Source: Jiangella mangrovi (lineage in GTDB: Bacteria > Actinomycetota > Actinomycetes > Jiangellales > Jiangellaceae). From it: a stretch of DNA of 64,000 nucleotides. Position numbers and translations under genes: made by a program. Positions within the stretch are counted from its first letter, which is position 1. Each line of letters opens with the position of its first letter. Under the pieces are notes generated by a model that was given only the letters and a program-made list of their open reading frames with translations, ran no database searches and was not told the origin of the DNA. Location of the stretch: assembly GCF_014204975.1 (NCBI RefSeq), contig NZ_JACHMM010000001.1, positions 2,356,001 through 2,420,000 of the forward strand. The letters are read 5' to 3'. Shown here one piece after another: positions 34,210 to 41,841 of this stretch.

Positions 34210-34386
34210 TCAGGACTGGCGGTTGACCCGCTCACCGGGTGGCAACGGCTCGTTGTGCACCACGACATCGAACTCGCCGCGGATCTCGATGCGTCGGGCG
34301 TCGCCGTCGGCGGCCTTCAGTGCTTGGGCCCATACGGCGGGGTTGACGCGGAATACGGTGACCTCGTCGTCCGGCTTCTTCGGCAC
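34210..34386 (-). CDS. Small protein of unknown function, first gene of the subtilase cassette
   Basis: Open frame of 58 residues from GTG at 34386 (MPKKPDDEVTVFRV) to TGA at 34210. An upstream in-frame stop leaves this GTG as the only start. The product is charged and has a pattern of alternating strands (RRIEIRGEFDVVVHNE). No convincing ribosome site is seen. It is on the same strand and 37 bases ahead of the subtilase. I do not recognise it; the coding call rests on codon bias, position and sensible composition. Confidence 0.55.
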   Translation of the reverse strand: MPKKPDDEVTVFRVNPAVWAQALKAADGDARRIEIRGEFDVVVHNEPLPPGERVNRQS

Positions 34387-34446
34387 CGGGTCACCGTACG
34401 CCTGTCAGGTGTCCACCAGATGACGGTGACGTGGATGTGTCCACCG

Positions 34447-35664
34447 TCACGCCACCCGCGCCGCCAGCACCCGCTCCAGCGCGTCGATCGCGAGGTCGAT
34501 CTCCTCGCGCGTGATCACGAGCGGCGGCGCGAACCGGATGGTCGAGCCGTGCGTGTCCTTGACGAGGACGCCCTCGGCGAGCAGCGCCTCGCAGGCCTCG
34601 CGGCCGCTCATCAACTCCGGGTTGATGTCGACGCCGGCCCAGAGCCCGCGCCCGCGGACCTCGACCACTCCGCGCCCGATCAGCGACCGCAGCCGGGCGT
34701 GCAGGTGCTCGCCCAGCTCGACGGCGGCGCGCTGCCACTCGCCGGTCGACAGCATGGCGACGACGGCGCGGCCGGCGGCGCAGGCCAGCGGGTTGCCGCC
34801 GAACGTGCTGCCGTGCTCGCCGGGGTGGATGACGCCGAGGACGTCGCTGTTCCCGACGACGGCGGACACCGGGACGACGCCGCCGCCCAGCGCCTTGCCG
34901 AGCAGGTAGAGGTCCGGCACGACGCCCTCGTGCTCGCAGGCGAACGTGGTGCCGGTGCGGCCGAGGCCGGACTGGATCTCGTCGGCGATGAACAGCACCC
35001 GCCGTTCGTCGCACAGCTCGCGCACGGACCGCAGGTAGCCGGCCGGCGGCACGACGACGCCGGCCTCGCCCTGGATCGGCTCGACCAGCACGGCCACCGT
35101 CGTCTCGTCGATGGCCGCCGCCATGGCCGCGGCGTCGCCGTAGGGCACCACGCGGAAGCCGGGCGTGAACGGGCCGAAGTGGGTGCGCGCGACCGGGTCG
35201 GTGGAGAAGCTGACGACGCTGATGGTGCGGCCGTGGAAGTTGCCCTCCGCGACGACGACGGTCGCCCGGTCCTCCGGGACGCCCTTGACCTCGTAGCCCC
35301 ACTTGCGGGCGACCTTGAGGCCGGTCTCGACGGCCTCGGCGCCGGTGTTCATCGGCAGCACGAGGTCCTTGCCGGCGAGCGCGGCCAGCTCGCTCGCGAA
35401 CGGGCCGAGCACGTCGTGGTGGAAGGCGCGGCTGGTCAGCGTGACGCGGTCGAGCTGCGCCTTGACGGCCGCGACGATCTCCGGGTTGCGGTGGCCGAAG
35501 TTCACCGCCGAGTACGCGGCCAGGAAGTCGAGGTAGCGCCGGCCCTCGACGTCGGTGACCCACGCGCCCTCGGCCTCGGTGACGACGACGGGGAGCGGGT
35601 GGTAGTTGTGCGCGGTGCTGCTCTCGGCGAGCGCGATCGCGTCCTGGGTCCGGGTGGTCTGCAT
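34447..35664 (-). CDS. rocD: Ornithine aminotransferase
   Basis: PLP-dependent class III aminotransferase of 405 residues that converts ornithine and 2-oxoglutarate to glutamate semialdehyde and glutamate. Motifs: [17 protein letters not shown], the acidic [11 protein letters not shown], and the PLP lysine in LLGKALGGG. The N-terminal block NYHPLPVVV is characteristic of ornithine aminotransferases. ATG at 35664 follows GGGGAG by seven bases; the open frame extends upstream without support. It is 62 bases behind the DDAH gene and they form an arginine-catabolic pair. Confidence 0.94.
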   Translation of the reverse strand: MQTTRTQDAIALAESSTAHNYHPLPVVVTEAEGAWVTDVEGRRYLDFLAAYSAVNFGHRNPEIVAAVKAQLDRVTLTSRAFHHDVLGPFASELAALAGKDLVLPMNTGAEAVETGLKVARKWGYEVKGVPEDRATVVVAEGNFHGRTISVVSFSTDPVARTHFGPFTPGFRVVPYGDAAAMAAAIDETTVAVLVEPIQGEAGVVVPPAGYLRSVRELCDERRVLFIADEIQSGLGRTGTTFACEHEGVVPDLYLLGKALGGGVVPVSAVVGNSDVLGVIHPGEHGSTFGGNPLACAAGRAVVAMLSTGEWQRAAVELGEHLHARLRSLIGRGVVEVRGRGLWAGVDINPELMSGREACEALLAEGVLVKDTHGSTIRFAPPLVITREEIDLAIDALERVLAARVA

Positions 35665-35726
35665 GGGCTGCTCCCCTGTTCCCTTCCGCGACTCGTGTCC
35701 GTAGGTGACCTCGCGGTCTGCGACCG

Positions 35727-36593
35727 TCATGAGCGCTCCTCGGTGTGCGGGCGGCGGTGCAGTTCCAGAGTGGCGCACTTGACGCCGCCTCCGGACTTCA
35801 ACAGCTCGGAGACGTCGACGGGGACCGGCTCGAACCCGGCCCGGGCGACGGCGTCGGCGAGCGCGGCCGCCTGCGCGGCCAGCACCACGTGCCGGCCGTC
35901 GCTGACGGCGTTCAGGCCGAGGACGAGCGCATCGGCCTCGGTGGCGACGATCGCCTCGGGGAACAGCGTGGCCAGAACCTCCTGGCTGGCCGGCGCGAAC
36001 GCCGGCGGGTAGTACGCGATCGTGGTCGCGTCCAGCACGGCCAGCGCGGTGTCGAGGTGGTAGAAGCGCGGGTCGACCAGCTCCAGCGGCACGACGGGGA
36101 CGTCGAAGACGGCGGCTAGCTCGGCGTGCGCGGCGGGGTCGGAGCGGAAGCCGGCGCCGGCCAGGATGCGCCCGCCGGCCCAGGCGAAGTCGCCCTCGCC
36201 CTCGTTGACGGCCAGCGGCTCGGTGACCGCGATCCCCACGCCCGACAGCCAGGACCGGTGCGCCGGCGCCTCGTCGGCGCGGACCAGCTCGCGGAACCGG
36301 GCGCCGAGCGCGCGGTCGCCGACCACGAACGCGCCGTTGGCAGCGAATACCATGTCCGGCAGGCCGGGCAGCGGGTCGAGCTGGTGCACGCGGTGGCCCA
36401 GCCGCTCGTATGTGGCGCGGAGGTCGTCCCACTGGGCCAGCGCGCGGTCGCGGTCGACCGGGCGGGCGGGGTTCATCCACACGTTGATCGAGTAGTGCAC
36501 GGCGAAGTGGTCGGGGCGGCACATCACGTAGTCGCGGGTCGTCGCGACGCGGTGGCCGCGTGGGAGCCGGGTCAGCTCCGTGGCGTCGTTCAC
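35727..36593 (-). CDS. ddaH: Dimethylarginine dimethylaminohydrolase / amidinohydrolase
   Basis: Guanidino-modifying hydrolase of 288 residues. Active-site features: the acidic residue in FAANGAF, the His in FYHLDTAL, and the catalytic Cys in SGGGVKCATLELHR near the end. It would release citrulline or ornithine-type products from arginine derivatives, feeding RocD. GTG at 36593 is preferred since AGG stands seven bases before it; GTG at 36599 is the alternative. The divergent Lrp/AsnC gene is its likely regulator. Confidence 0.9.
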   Translation of the reverse strand: MNDATELTRLPRGHRVATTRDYVMCRPDHFAVHYSINVWMNPARPVDRDRALAQWDDLRATYERLGHRVHQLDPLPGLPDMVFAANGAFVVGDRALGARFRELVRADEAPAHRSWLSGVGIAVTEPLAVNEGEGDFAWAGGRILAGAGFRSDPAAHAELAAVFDVPVVPLELVDPRFYHLDTALAVLDATTIAYYPPAFAPASQEVLATLFPEAIVATEADALVLGLNAVSDGRHVVLAAQAAALADAVARAGFEPVPVDVSELLKSGGGVKCATLELHRRPHTEERS

Positions 36594-36644
36594 GGTCACA
36601 CCTGAAAGGTAGAGCCGGGGCCGGGCGGCGATCGAGATCGTTCT

Positions 36645-36706
36645 GTTGCGCGCCTACGTGCGAAACGTTGCGTCCGTTCTCGAACAGACGGCGATTCGTT
36701 GCGCGC
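36645..36706. promoter_or_regulatory. Repeated GTTGCG motifs between ddaH and the Lrp gene
   Basis: GTTGCGCGC occurs at 36645-36653 and 36698-36706, with a further GTTGCG at 36667-36672. They lie in the 140-base divergent region upstream of the Lrp/AsnC gene, where such regulators usually bind phased repeats. The role is inferred. Confidence 0.35.
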
Positions 36707-36733
36707 GAACCCGTGAAACGGGACGATCCACCC

Positions 36734-37204
36734 ATGACACTCGACGCGCTGGACGAGCAGATCATCCGGGTCCTCATGGCCGACGGGCGGGCGAGCTACG
36801 GCGCCATCGGCGCGAAGGTCAGCCTGTCCGCCCCCGCGGTGAAGCGCCGCGTCGACCGGCTGCGTGCCCGCGGCGTCGTCACCGGGTTCACCGTCCGGGT
36901 CGAGCCGGCCGAGATCGGCTGGAGCACCGAGGCCTACGTCGAGCTGTTCTGCAACCCGCGCACGACCAGCGAGGACATCGCCCGCCGCGTCCAGACCTAT
37001 CCGGAGGTCGTCGAGGCGTTCATGGTCACCGGTGACGCCGACGCCCTGCTGCACGTCTTCGCCGGCAGCATGCAGCACTTCGAGCGGGTGCTGACGGCGA
37101 TCTCGGCGGAGCCGTTCGTGGCCCGGACCCGCAGCGTCCTGGTGCTGTCGCCGCTGCTCCGCCGGGTTCAGGCACCCCGCACCGACGAGGGTGCCACCGG
37201 CTGA
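36734..37204 (+). CDS. Lrp/AsnC-family transcriptional regulator
   Basis: Feast/famine regulator of 156 residues. The N-terminal helix-turn-helix reads DALDEQIIRVLMADGRASYG and AIGAKVSLSAPAVKRRVDRL; the C-terminal RAM domain has VVEAFMVTGDADALLHV. ATG at 36734 is chosen from the domain start and a GGGACG upstream. It is divergent from ddaH-rocD and likely controls them in response to arginine or ornithine. Confidence 0.92.
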   Translation: MTLDALDEQIIRVLMADGRASYGAIGAKVSLSAPAVKRRVDRLRARGVVTGFTVRVEPAEIGWSTEAYVELFCNPRTTSEDIARRVQTYPEVVEAFMVTGDADALLHVFAGSMQHFERVLTAISAEPFVARTRSVLVLSPLLRRVQAPRTDEGATG

Positions 37205-37362
37205 TTCGGCCGGATTGTCCAGCGCTTTCGAAATTACACGAGTGTGGTTAGTCAAGTCGACACGCCGCGTGACGGTTGAAATTCCTGTGATTCCTGTTCC
37301 TTAACGTGACTTCCTTGGCTACTGTGCTGGATGGGACGCCAGGTACGGGGGAGGTTGTCAGG

Positions 37363-38724
37363 GTGCGAAAATGCATGTGGGCGGGGGCCTTCGCCACAGC
37401 TCTGGCAGCCGGCGTGGTCGGGCCGGCGTTCGCCGACCCGACCTTTCCCACCGAGTCCGAGATCCAAGACGCGCGCGACGCGGAGCGGGCCGCCGCCGGG
37501 GGCGTGGCCGCCCTCGAGGCCCGGCTGGCCACGCTGTCCGCCCAGGTCGACGCGCTGTACATCCAGGCGGCCAAGGCGATCGAGGCCTACAACGGCGCCC
37601 GGCTGCAGCTCGAGCAGGCGACCGAGGCGGAGTCGACGGCGCGCGAGGCGGCCCGGCAGCGGGCGGCCGAGGCGGAGCAGGCCCGGGTCGACCTGGGCCG
37701 CATGGCCGCGGCCACCTACAGCCAGGGCGGCCAGCTCGCCGGCGTCGGCATGGTGCTCGGCGCCGAGGATGGGCAGGCGTTGTACGACGGGCTCGGCGCA
37801 CTGCGCGCCGTCACCCGCTCGCAGACGACCATCGCGCAGCGCGCCCGCGACGCCCAGCACGAGGCCGACGACGCCGCGGCGGTGGCCGCCGACGCGCTGG
37901 CCGAGCGGTCCGCCGCGGCCGAGCAGGCCGACGCCGCACGGGCGGCCGCCGAGGCCGCCGTCGCCGGTCAGGAGCAGGCGGTCGCCGCCGTCGAGGAACA
38001 GCGCAGCGCCGCGATCGCCCAGCTCGCGGTCGCCCGCGGCACCACCGTCGACCTCGAGCGGCAGCGCCAGGAGGGTCTCGCCGCCGAGCAGGCCGCGCAG
38101 GAGCAGGCGGAGGAGGAGCAGCAGCCGGAGCCGCCGGTCGCACCGCCGGTCACCACGCCGCCCACGCTCGGCCCGCCGGACGACCCGACGGTCCCAACCG
38201 AGCCGACGGCGCCACCGGAGCCGACCACTCCGCCCCAGCCGACGGCGCCGCCGCAGCCGACGACCGAGCCGGAACCGCCCCCGGAGCCCGAGCCGGAGCC
38301 GTCGCCGACCCAGACCCGGCCGCCCGAGCCGGAGGAGCCCGAGCAGCCGGACCCGCCGGGCGACGGCGCCCAAGCGGCCGTGAACTACGCGTTCGCGCAG
38401 CTCGGCAAGCCGTACCAGTGGGGCGCCGACGGGCCGAACAGCTTCGACTGCTCCGGTCTGACCATGCGGGCGTGGCAGGCCGGCGGCGTCGACCTGCCGC
38501 ACTGGAGCGTCGCCCAGGCGCAGCGCGTGGACCGCGTGTCGTACGCGAACCTACGCCCGGGCGACCTCATCTTCTGGTCCGACAACGGCCAGGCCTCCGG
38601 GGTGTACCACGTGGGCCTGTACATCGGCGGCGGGCAGATGATCCACGCGCCGCGACCGGGCAAGGACGTCGAGGTCCAGAGCGTCTTCTACTGGATCGAC
38701 CCGTCCTTCTACGGCCGCGTCTAG
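37363..38724 (+). CDS. Secreted NlpC/P60 peptidoglycan hydrolase with coiled coil
   Basis: Secreted protein of 453 residues, RipA/RipC-like. Sec signal peptide cleaved after AFA near residue 24; a long alpha-helical coiled coil, Ala/Glu/Gln-rich, to about residue 255; a Pro/Glu/Thr-rich linker to about 335; then the NlpC/P60 domain with Cys363 (DCSGL), His416 (YHVGLYI) and His428. It would cut D-Glu-mDAP bonds in the cell wall during growth or division. GTG at 37363 follows GGGGGAGG by eight bases. TTGAAA at 37276-37281 is a possible -35. The IS nest begins 12 bases after its stop. Confidence 0.92.
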   Translation: MRKCMWAGAFATALAAGVVGPAFADPTFPTESEIQDARDAERAAAGGVAALEARLATLSAQVDALYIQAAKAIEAYNGARLQLEQATEAESTAREAARQRAAEAEQARVDLGRMAAATYSQGGQLAGVGMVLGAEDGQALYDGLGALRAVTRSQTTIAQRARDAQHEADDAAAVAADALAERSAAAEQADAARAAAEAAVAGQEQAVAAVEEQRSAAIAQLAVARGTTVDLERQRQEGLAAEQAAQEQAEEEQQPEPPVAPPVTTPPTLGPPDDPTVPTEPTAPPEPTTPPQPTAPPQPTTEPEPPPEPEPEPSPTQTRPPEPEEPEQPDPPGDGAQAAVNYAFAQLGKPYQWGADGPNSFDCSGLTMRAWQAGGVDLPHWSVAQAQRVDRVSYANLRPGDLIFWSDNGQASGVYHVGLYIGGGQMIHAPRPGKDVEVQSVFYWIDPSFYGRV

Positions 38725-38735
38725 CTGCGGTCGCC

Positions 38736-39736
38736 CTAGGGCGTGTCTCTTAAGTCGCCAGCCAGATGGTGATGGCGCGTAGGACGACGCCTCCGCGGTA
38801 GTTGACGGCGTGTTTGTCGTAGCGGGTGGCGATGCCGCGCCATTGCTTGTGGGTGTTGAAGGAACGCTCGATGACGTTGCGGCGCTTGTAGGCGACGGGG
38901 TCGAAGTTGGGTGGGCGGCCGCCGGCTGTGCCGCGGCGTTTGCGGTGGCCGATCTCGTCGGCGCGCTGCGGGATCACGGCCTTGATGCCACGAGCGCGCA
39001 GCAGTGCTCGTGTGGCTCGGGAGGAATAGGCCTTGTCACCCAGGAGGGCGAGCGGGCGGGTGCGTGGTCGACCGGGCCCCAGGCGCCGGACCGCGAGCTG
39101 GGCCAGCAGCGGCTTGAGCATCGTGGAATCACCGGCCTGGCCGGCTGTCACCGCGATGACCAGTGGCCGGCCACGGCCGTCGACGAGCTGGTGGATCTTG
39201 GTCGACAACCCGCCGCGGGACCGGCCGATCGCGTGATCGAGCGGTTCGGCGAGCCCGAAGATGTAACTCGACTCAGCCCCCTGTGCGGGCCGCGGCGCGC
39301 GCCGCGCGCGCCGCCCGGGAGTCCCCGGCCGGATGCTCGAGTCTGCCGGCGTTGGTGGCGTGCTGGTGGGCACGGTTGATGGTGGCGTCCACGCTGACCA
39401 TCCAGTCGATGTCCCCGACCGCGTCGGCCTCGGCCAGCAGCCGGGCATGGATCTTGTCCCAGGTGCCATCGACGGAGAAGCGGTTGTGTCGCTTCCATGC
39501 TGTCTGCCACGGCCCGAACGCGGCCGGCAGGTCACGCCACGCGATCCCGGTGCGGAACCGGTAGATCACGCCCTCGACCACCTGCCGGTGGTCGCGGAAG
39601 GGCCGCGACCTCACCCCGTCGGTCGAGGGCATCAACGCCGCGATCCGCTCCCATTGAGCGTCGGTGAGGACTCGCTCGCGAGACATGCCAACAGCAAATC
39701 AGCCGTACACGCCCGGACTTAGGAGACACGCCCTAG
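38736..39736 (-). mobile_element. IS5-family insertion sequence with CTAG target duplication
   Basis: The ends read GGCGTGTCTCTTAAGTC (from 38740) and its complement with one mismatch (ending 39732); both are flanked by CTAG (38736-38739 and 39733-39736), a four-base target duplication. The element proper is 993 bases. It carries one transposase split over two frames. The right-hand CTAG has itself been hit by the IS630-like element. Confidence 0.9.
38750..39686 (-). CDS. IS5-family transposase, made through a -1 frameshift
   Basis: DDE transposase in two overlapping frames. The first frame (39273-39686, 137 residues) starts MSRERVLTDAQWERIAALMP, holds the DUF4096-like N-terminus and ends at TGA just after a GGGGG run (39277-39281). 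A -1 slip there enters the second frame, which continues QGAESSYIFGLAEPLDHAIG and GRSRGGLSTKIH to the C-terminal ERSFNTHKQWRGIATRYDKH block, and ends at TAA in the terminal repeat. The joined product would be about 311 residues. Both frames look undamaged, so the element may be active. Confidence 0.88.
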
Positions 39737-40824
39737 TCTCCTGAGTCAGGAATTCTGTTCAGATATGTGGCGAGTTGTTCGAGGATCTCGTCGGCGGTCT
39801 TGACCCAGATGTAGGGACGCGGGTCGGTGTTCCAGGTGGCGATCCAGTCGCGGATGTCTTTCTCGAGGGCCTGGACGGACTTGTGCACGCCGCGGCGCAG
39901 TTGCTTGTTGGTCAGTTCGGCGAACCAGCGCTCGACGAGGTTGAGCCAGGACGACCCGGTGGGCGTGAAGTGCAGGTGGAACCGTGGATGGGCCAGCAGC
40001 CAGTTCTTGATCGCGGGAGTCTTGTGCGTGGCGTAGTTGTCCAGCACGAGGTGCACGTCGAGGTCATCGGGGACCTGCTTGTTGAGCGTGGCCAGGAACT
40101 TCTTGAACTCCTCGGCGCGGTGACGGCGGTGCAGAGAACCGATGACCTTGCCGGTGGCGACCTCCAGTGCGGCGAACAGCGTCGTGGTGCCGGCGCGCAC
40201 GTAGTCATGGGTCACGCGCTCGGGCACCCCGGGCATCATCGGCAGGACCGGCTGAGAGCGGTCCAGGGCCTGGATCTGGGACTTCTCGTCCACACAGAAC
40301 ACCAACGCCCGCTCGGGCGGGTCCAGGTAGAGCCCGACCACGTCGTGGACCTTGTCGACGAAGAACGGGTCGGTGGACAGCTTGAACCCCTCAACGCGGT
40401 GCGGGGCCAGGCCGAACGCCCGCCACACCCTTGAGACCGTCGACTGCGACATGCCCGTCTGCGACGCCATCGCCCTGGTCGACCAGTGCGTGGCGTTCTT
40501 CGGCTTCGTCTCCAGCGTCCGGGCCACCAGCGCGGCGACCTGCTCATCGGTCACCGACCGCGGGCCACCCGAGCGGGGCATGTCGCCCAGCCCAGCGATC
40601 CGATGCTCCACGAACCGCCTGCGCCACCGCCCCACCGCATGCGGTGTCGAACCCACCACCGCGGCCACGTCCTTGTTCGACGCACCCGCCGCGGACTCCA
40701 GAATGATCCGGCACCGCAGCGCCCACGACTGCGGCGTCGACCCCCTGCGAACCCACCCCTCCAGGGCCGCGCGCTCGCCGTCGGTCAGCACCAGCTCAGC
40801 CTTCGGCCGTCCAGTTCTCGCCAT
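39733..40824 (-). CDS. IS630-family transposase
   Basis: DDE transposase of 363 residues, complete. N-terminal helix-turn-helix region (ASNKDVAAVVGSTPHAVGRW and SQTGMSQSTVSRVWRAFGL), then the catalytic core with Asp in FCVDEKSQIQ, Asp in HLVLDNYATHK and Glu in NLVERWFAELT. ATG at 40824 is chosen; ATG at 40842 lies inside the terminal repeat. The TAG stop is formed at the edge of the target CTAG. The gene looks intact. Confidence 0.93.
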   Translation of the reverse strand: MARTGRPKAELVLTDGERAALEGWVRRGSTPQSWALRCRIILESAAGASNKDVAAVVGSTPHAVGRWRRRFVEHRIAGLGDMPRSGGPRSVTDEQVAALVARTLETKPKNATHWSTRAMASQTGMSQSTVSRVWRAFGLAPHRVEGFKLSTDPFFVDKVHDVVGLYLDPPERALVFCVDEKSQIQALDRSQPVLPMMPGVPERVTHDYVRAGTTTLFAALEVATGKVIGSLHRRHRAEEFKKFLATLNKQVPDDLDVHLVLDNYATHKTPAIKNWLLAHPRFHLHFTPTGSSWLNLVERWFAELTNKQLRRGVHKSVQALEKDIRDWIATWNTDPRPYIWVKTADEILEQLATYLNRIPDSGD

Positions 40825-40871
40825 ACCAGCCAGCCTATACATCTGAATAGAATTCCTGACTCAGGAGACTA
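39734..40871 (-). mobile_element. IS630-family insertion sequence with TA target duplication
   Basis: The element is bounded by TA at 39734-39735 and 40870-40871, as usual for IS630. The terminal repeats start GTCTCCTGAGTCAGGAATTC and extend to about 31 bases with two mismatches. One transposase gene fills it. The inserted TA is the centre of the CTAG that belongs to the neighbouring IS5-like element. Confidence 0.92.
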
Positions 40872-40911
40872 GGGCGTGTCTGACGGATCGACGCGCCCTT
40901 CGTAGCCGTTC

Positions 40912-40959
40912 GTGATCAGGTTCCCTCGCGGTCGCTGTGGCGCGAGGGGACCTGATCAC
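40912..40959. repeat. Hairpin inside the MITE-like element
   Basis: GTGATCAGGTTCCCTCGCG (40912-40930) pairs with 40941-40959 over 19 positions with a single G-T wobble and a ten-base loop. It has the same boundary bases, stem size and loop size as the hairpin at 4541-4592. Confidence 0.8.
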
Positions 40960-41137
40960 CGGTACGACGACTGTCATCGGCGGACCTCCCCACGCGCATG
41001 AGGGTGCCAGGCCGAAGCCCGCGAGACACGAGGCGGCCACGGGGGTGTCCGTCAGACACGCTCCAGGCCGCGGCCGCGCGGATGGCGCCCGAACCCCGGC
41101 AGTCCGGAATCGTCGTGGTGGATCGTGACCATCTGTT

Positions 41138-41198
41138 GTTGATCATGGAGAAGTGCGGCTTCCAGGGCCCTGGAAACCCGCTCTTCTCCATGATCAAC
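41138..41198. repeat. Nested hairpin of the TTGATCATGG type
   Basis: GTTGATCATGGAGAAG (41138-41153) and its exact complement (41183-41198) enclose a second, perfect 16-base palindrome TTCCAGGGCCCTGGAA (41160-41175). A decayed relative stands at 14319-14376. Confidence 0.8.
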
Positions 41199-41248
41199 CG
41201 GGATCCGGGGCCGCGGACCCATTGATCCGTCAGACACGCCCTGGCGCC

Positions 41249-41743
41249 TCAGTGGTGCCCGCCGGACTCCACGAGCCGGCGGCGGGAGGCCTCGATCTCC
41301 TCCTCGGCGGCGGCGCGGTCGACCCAGGTGGCGCCCTCGACCGACTTGCCGGGCTCGAGGTCCTTGTAGACCTCGAAGAAGTGCTGGATCTCGAGGCGGT
41401 CGAACTCCGGCACGTCGCCGATGTCCTGGAACGTGACCTTCCGCGGGTCCTCGGCGGGCACGCACAGCACCTTGTCGTCGCCGCCGGCCTCGTCCTTCAT
41501 GCGGAACATGCCGATGGCGCGGCAGCGGATGAGGCAGCCGGGGAAGGTCGGCTCCTCGATGAGCACCAGGGCGTCGAGGGGGTCGCCGTCGAGGCCCAGG
41601 GTGTCGTCGATGAACCCGTAGTCGTGGGGGTAGCGAGTCGACGTGAAGAGCCGCCGATCGAGTTTGATCCGGCCGGTCTCGTGGTCCATTTCGTACTTGT
41701 TCCGACTCCCCGCCGGAATCTCGATGGTGACGTCGAACTCCAC
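41249..41743 (-). CDS. ppa: Inorganic pyrophosphatase
   Basis: Soluble family I pyrophosphatase of 164 residues that splits pyrophosphate to phosphate and so drives biosynthesis. Metal-binding motifs: the start [29 protein letters not shown], and the signature [13 protein letters not shown] at 41743 matches the usual length. It opens the conserved cluster ppa/dacB/metallopeptidase/tilS/hpt and is divergent from dacB. The MITE-like element ends seven bases from its stop and may have replaced its terminator. Confidence 0.96.
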   Translation of the reverse strand: MEFDVTIEIPAGSRNKYEMDHETGRIKLDRRLFTSTRYPHDYGFIDDTLGLDGDPLDALVLIEEPTFPGCLIRCRAIGMFRMKDEAGGDDKVLCVPAEDPRKVTFQDIGDVPEFDRLEIQHFFEVYKDLEPGKSVEGATWVDRAAAEEEIEASRRRLVESGGHH

Positions 41744-41841
41744 CTGTAGGTCCTTCCCCCATAAGCGTCCCGATGTGCTGATCGTGTCCAGTCTCCCGTA
41801 CCGTGACGACGGCCAGGTAAACAGGCTCGGAGGGGGCGACG

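Larger units (their letters stand above)
40871..41242. mobile_element. Non-coding MITE-like element with 19-base perfect terminal repeats
   Basis: AGGGCGTGTCTGACGGATC at 40871-40889 is exactly repeated in inverse at 41224-41242. No reading frame of note lies between. Inside are two strong hairpins (40912-40959 and 41138-41198) and an internal near-copy of the end (CGTCAGACACGC near 41051). The outer ten bases GGGCGTGTCT are shared with the IS5-like element next door, so that IS type may move it. It abuts the 3' end of ppa, whose stop codon is seven bases beyond. Confidence 0.75.

Noticed and set aside
34447-36777. A possible 776-residue form of ornithine aminotransferase
   Set aside because: The extension overlaps the DDAH gene in another frame and has shadow composition; ATG at 35664 has a good ribosome site.
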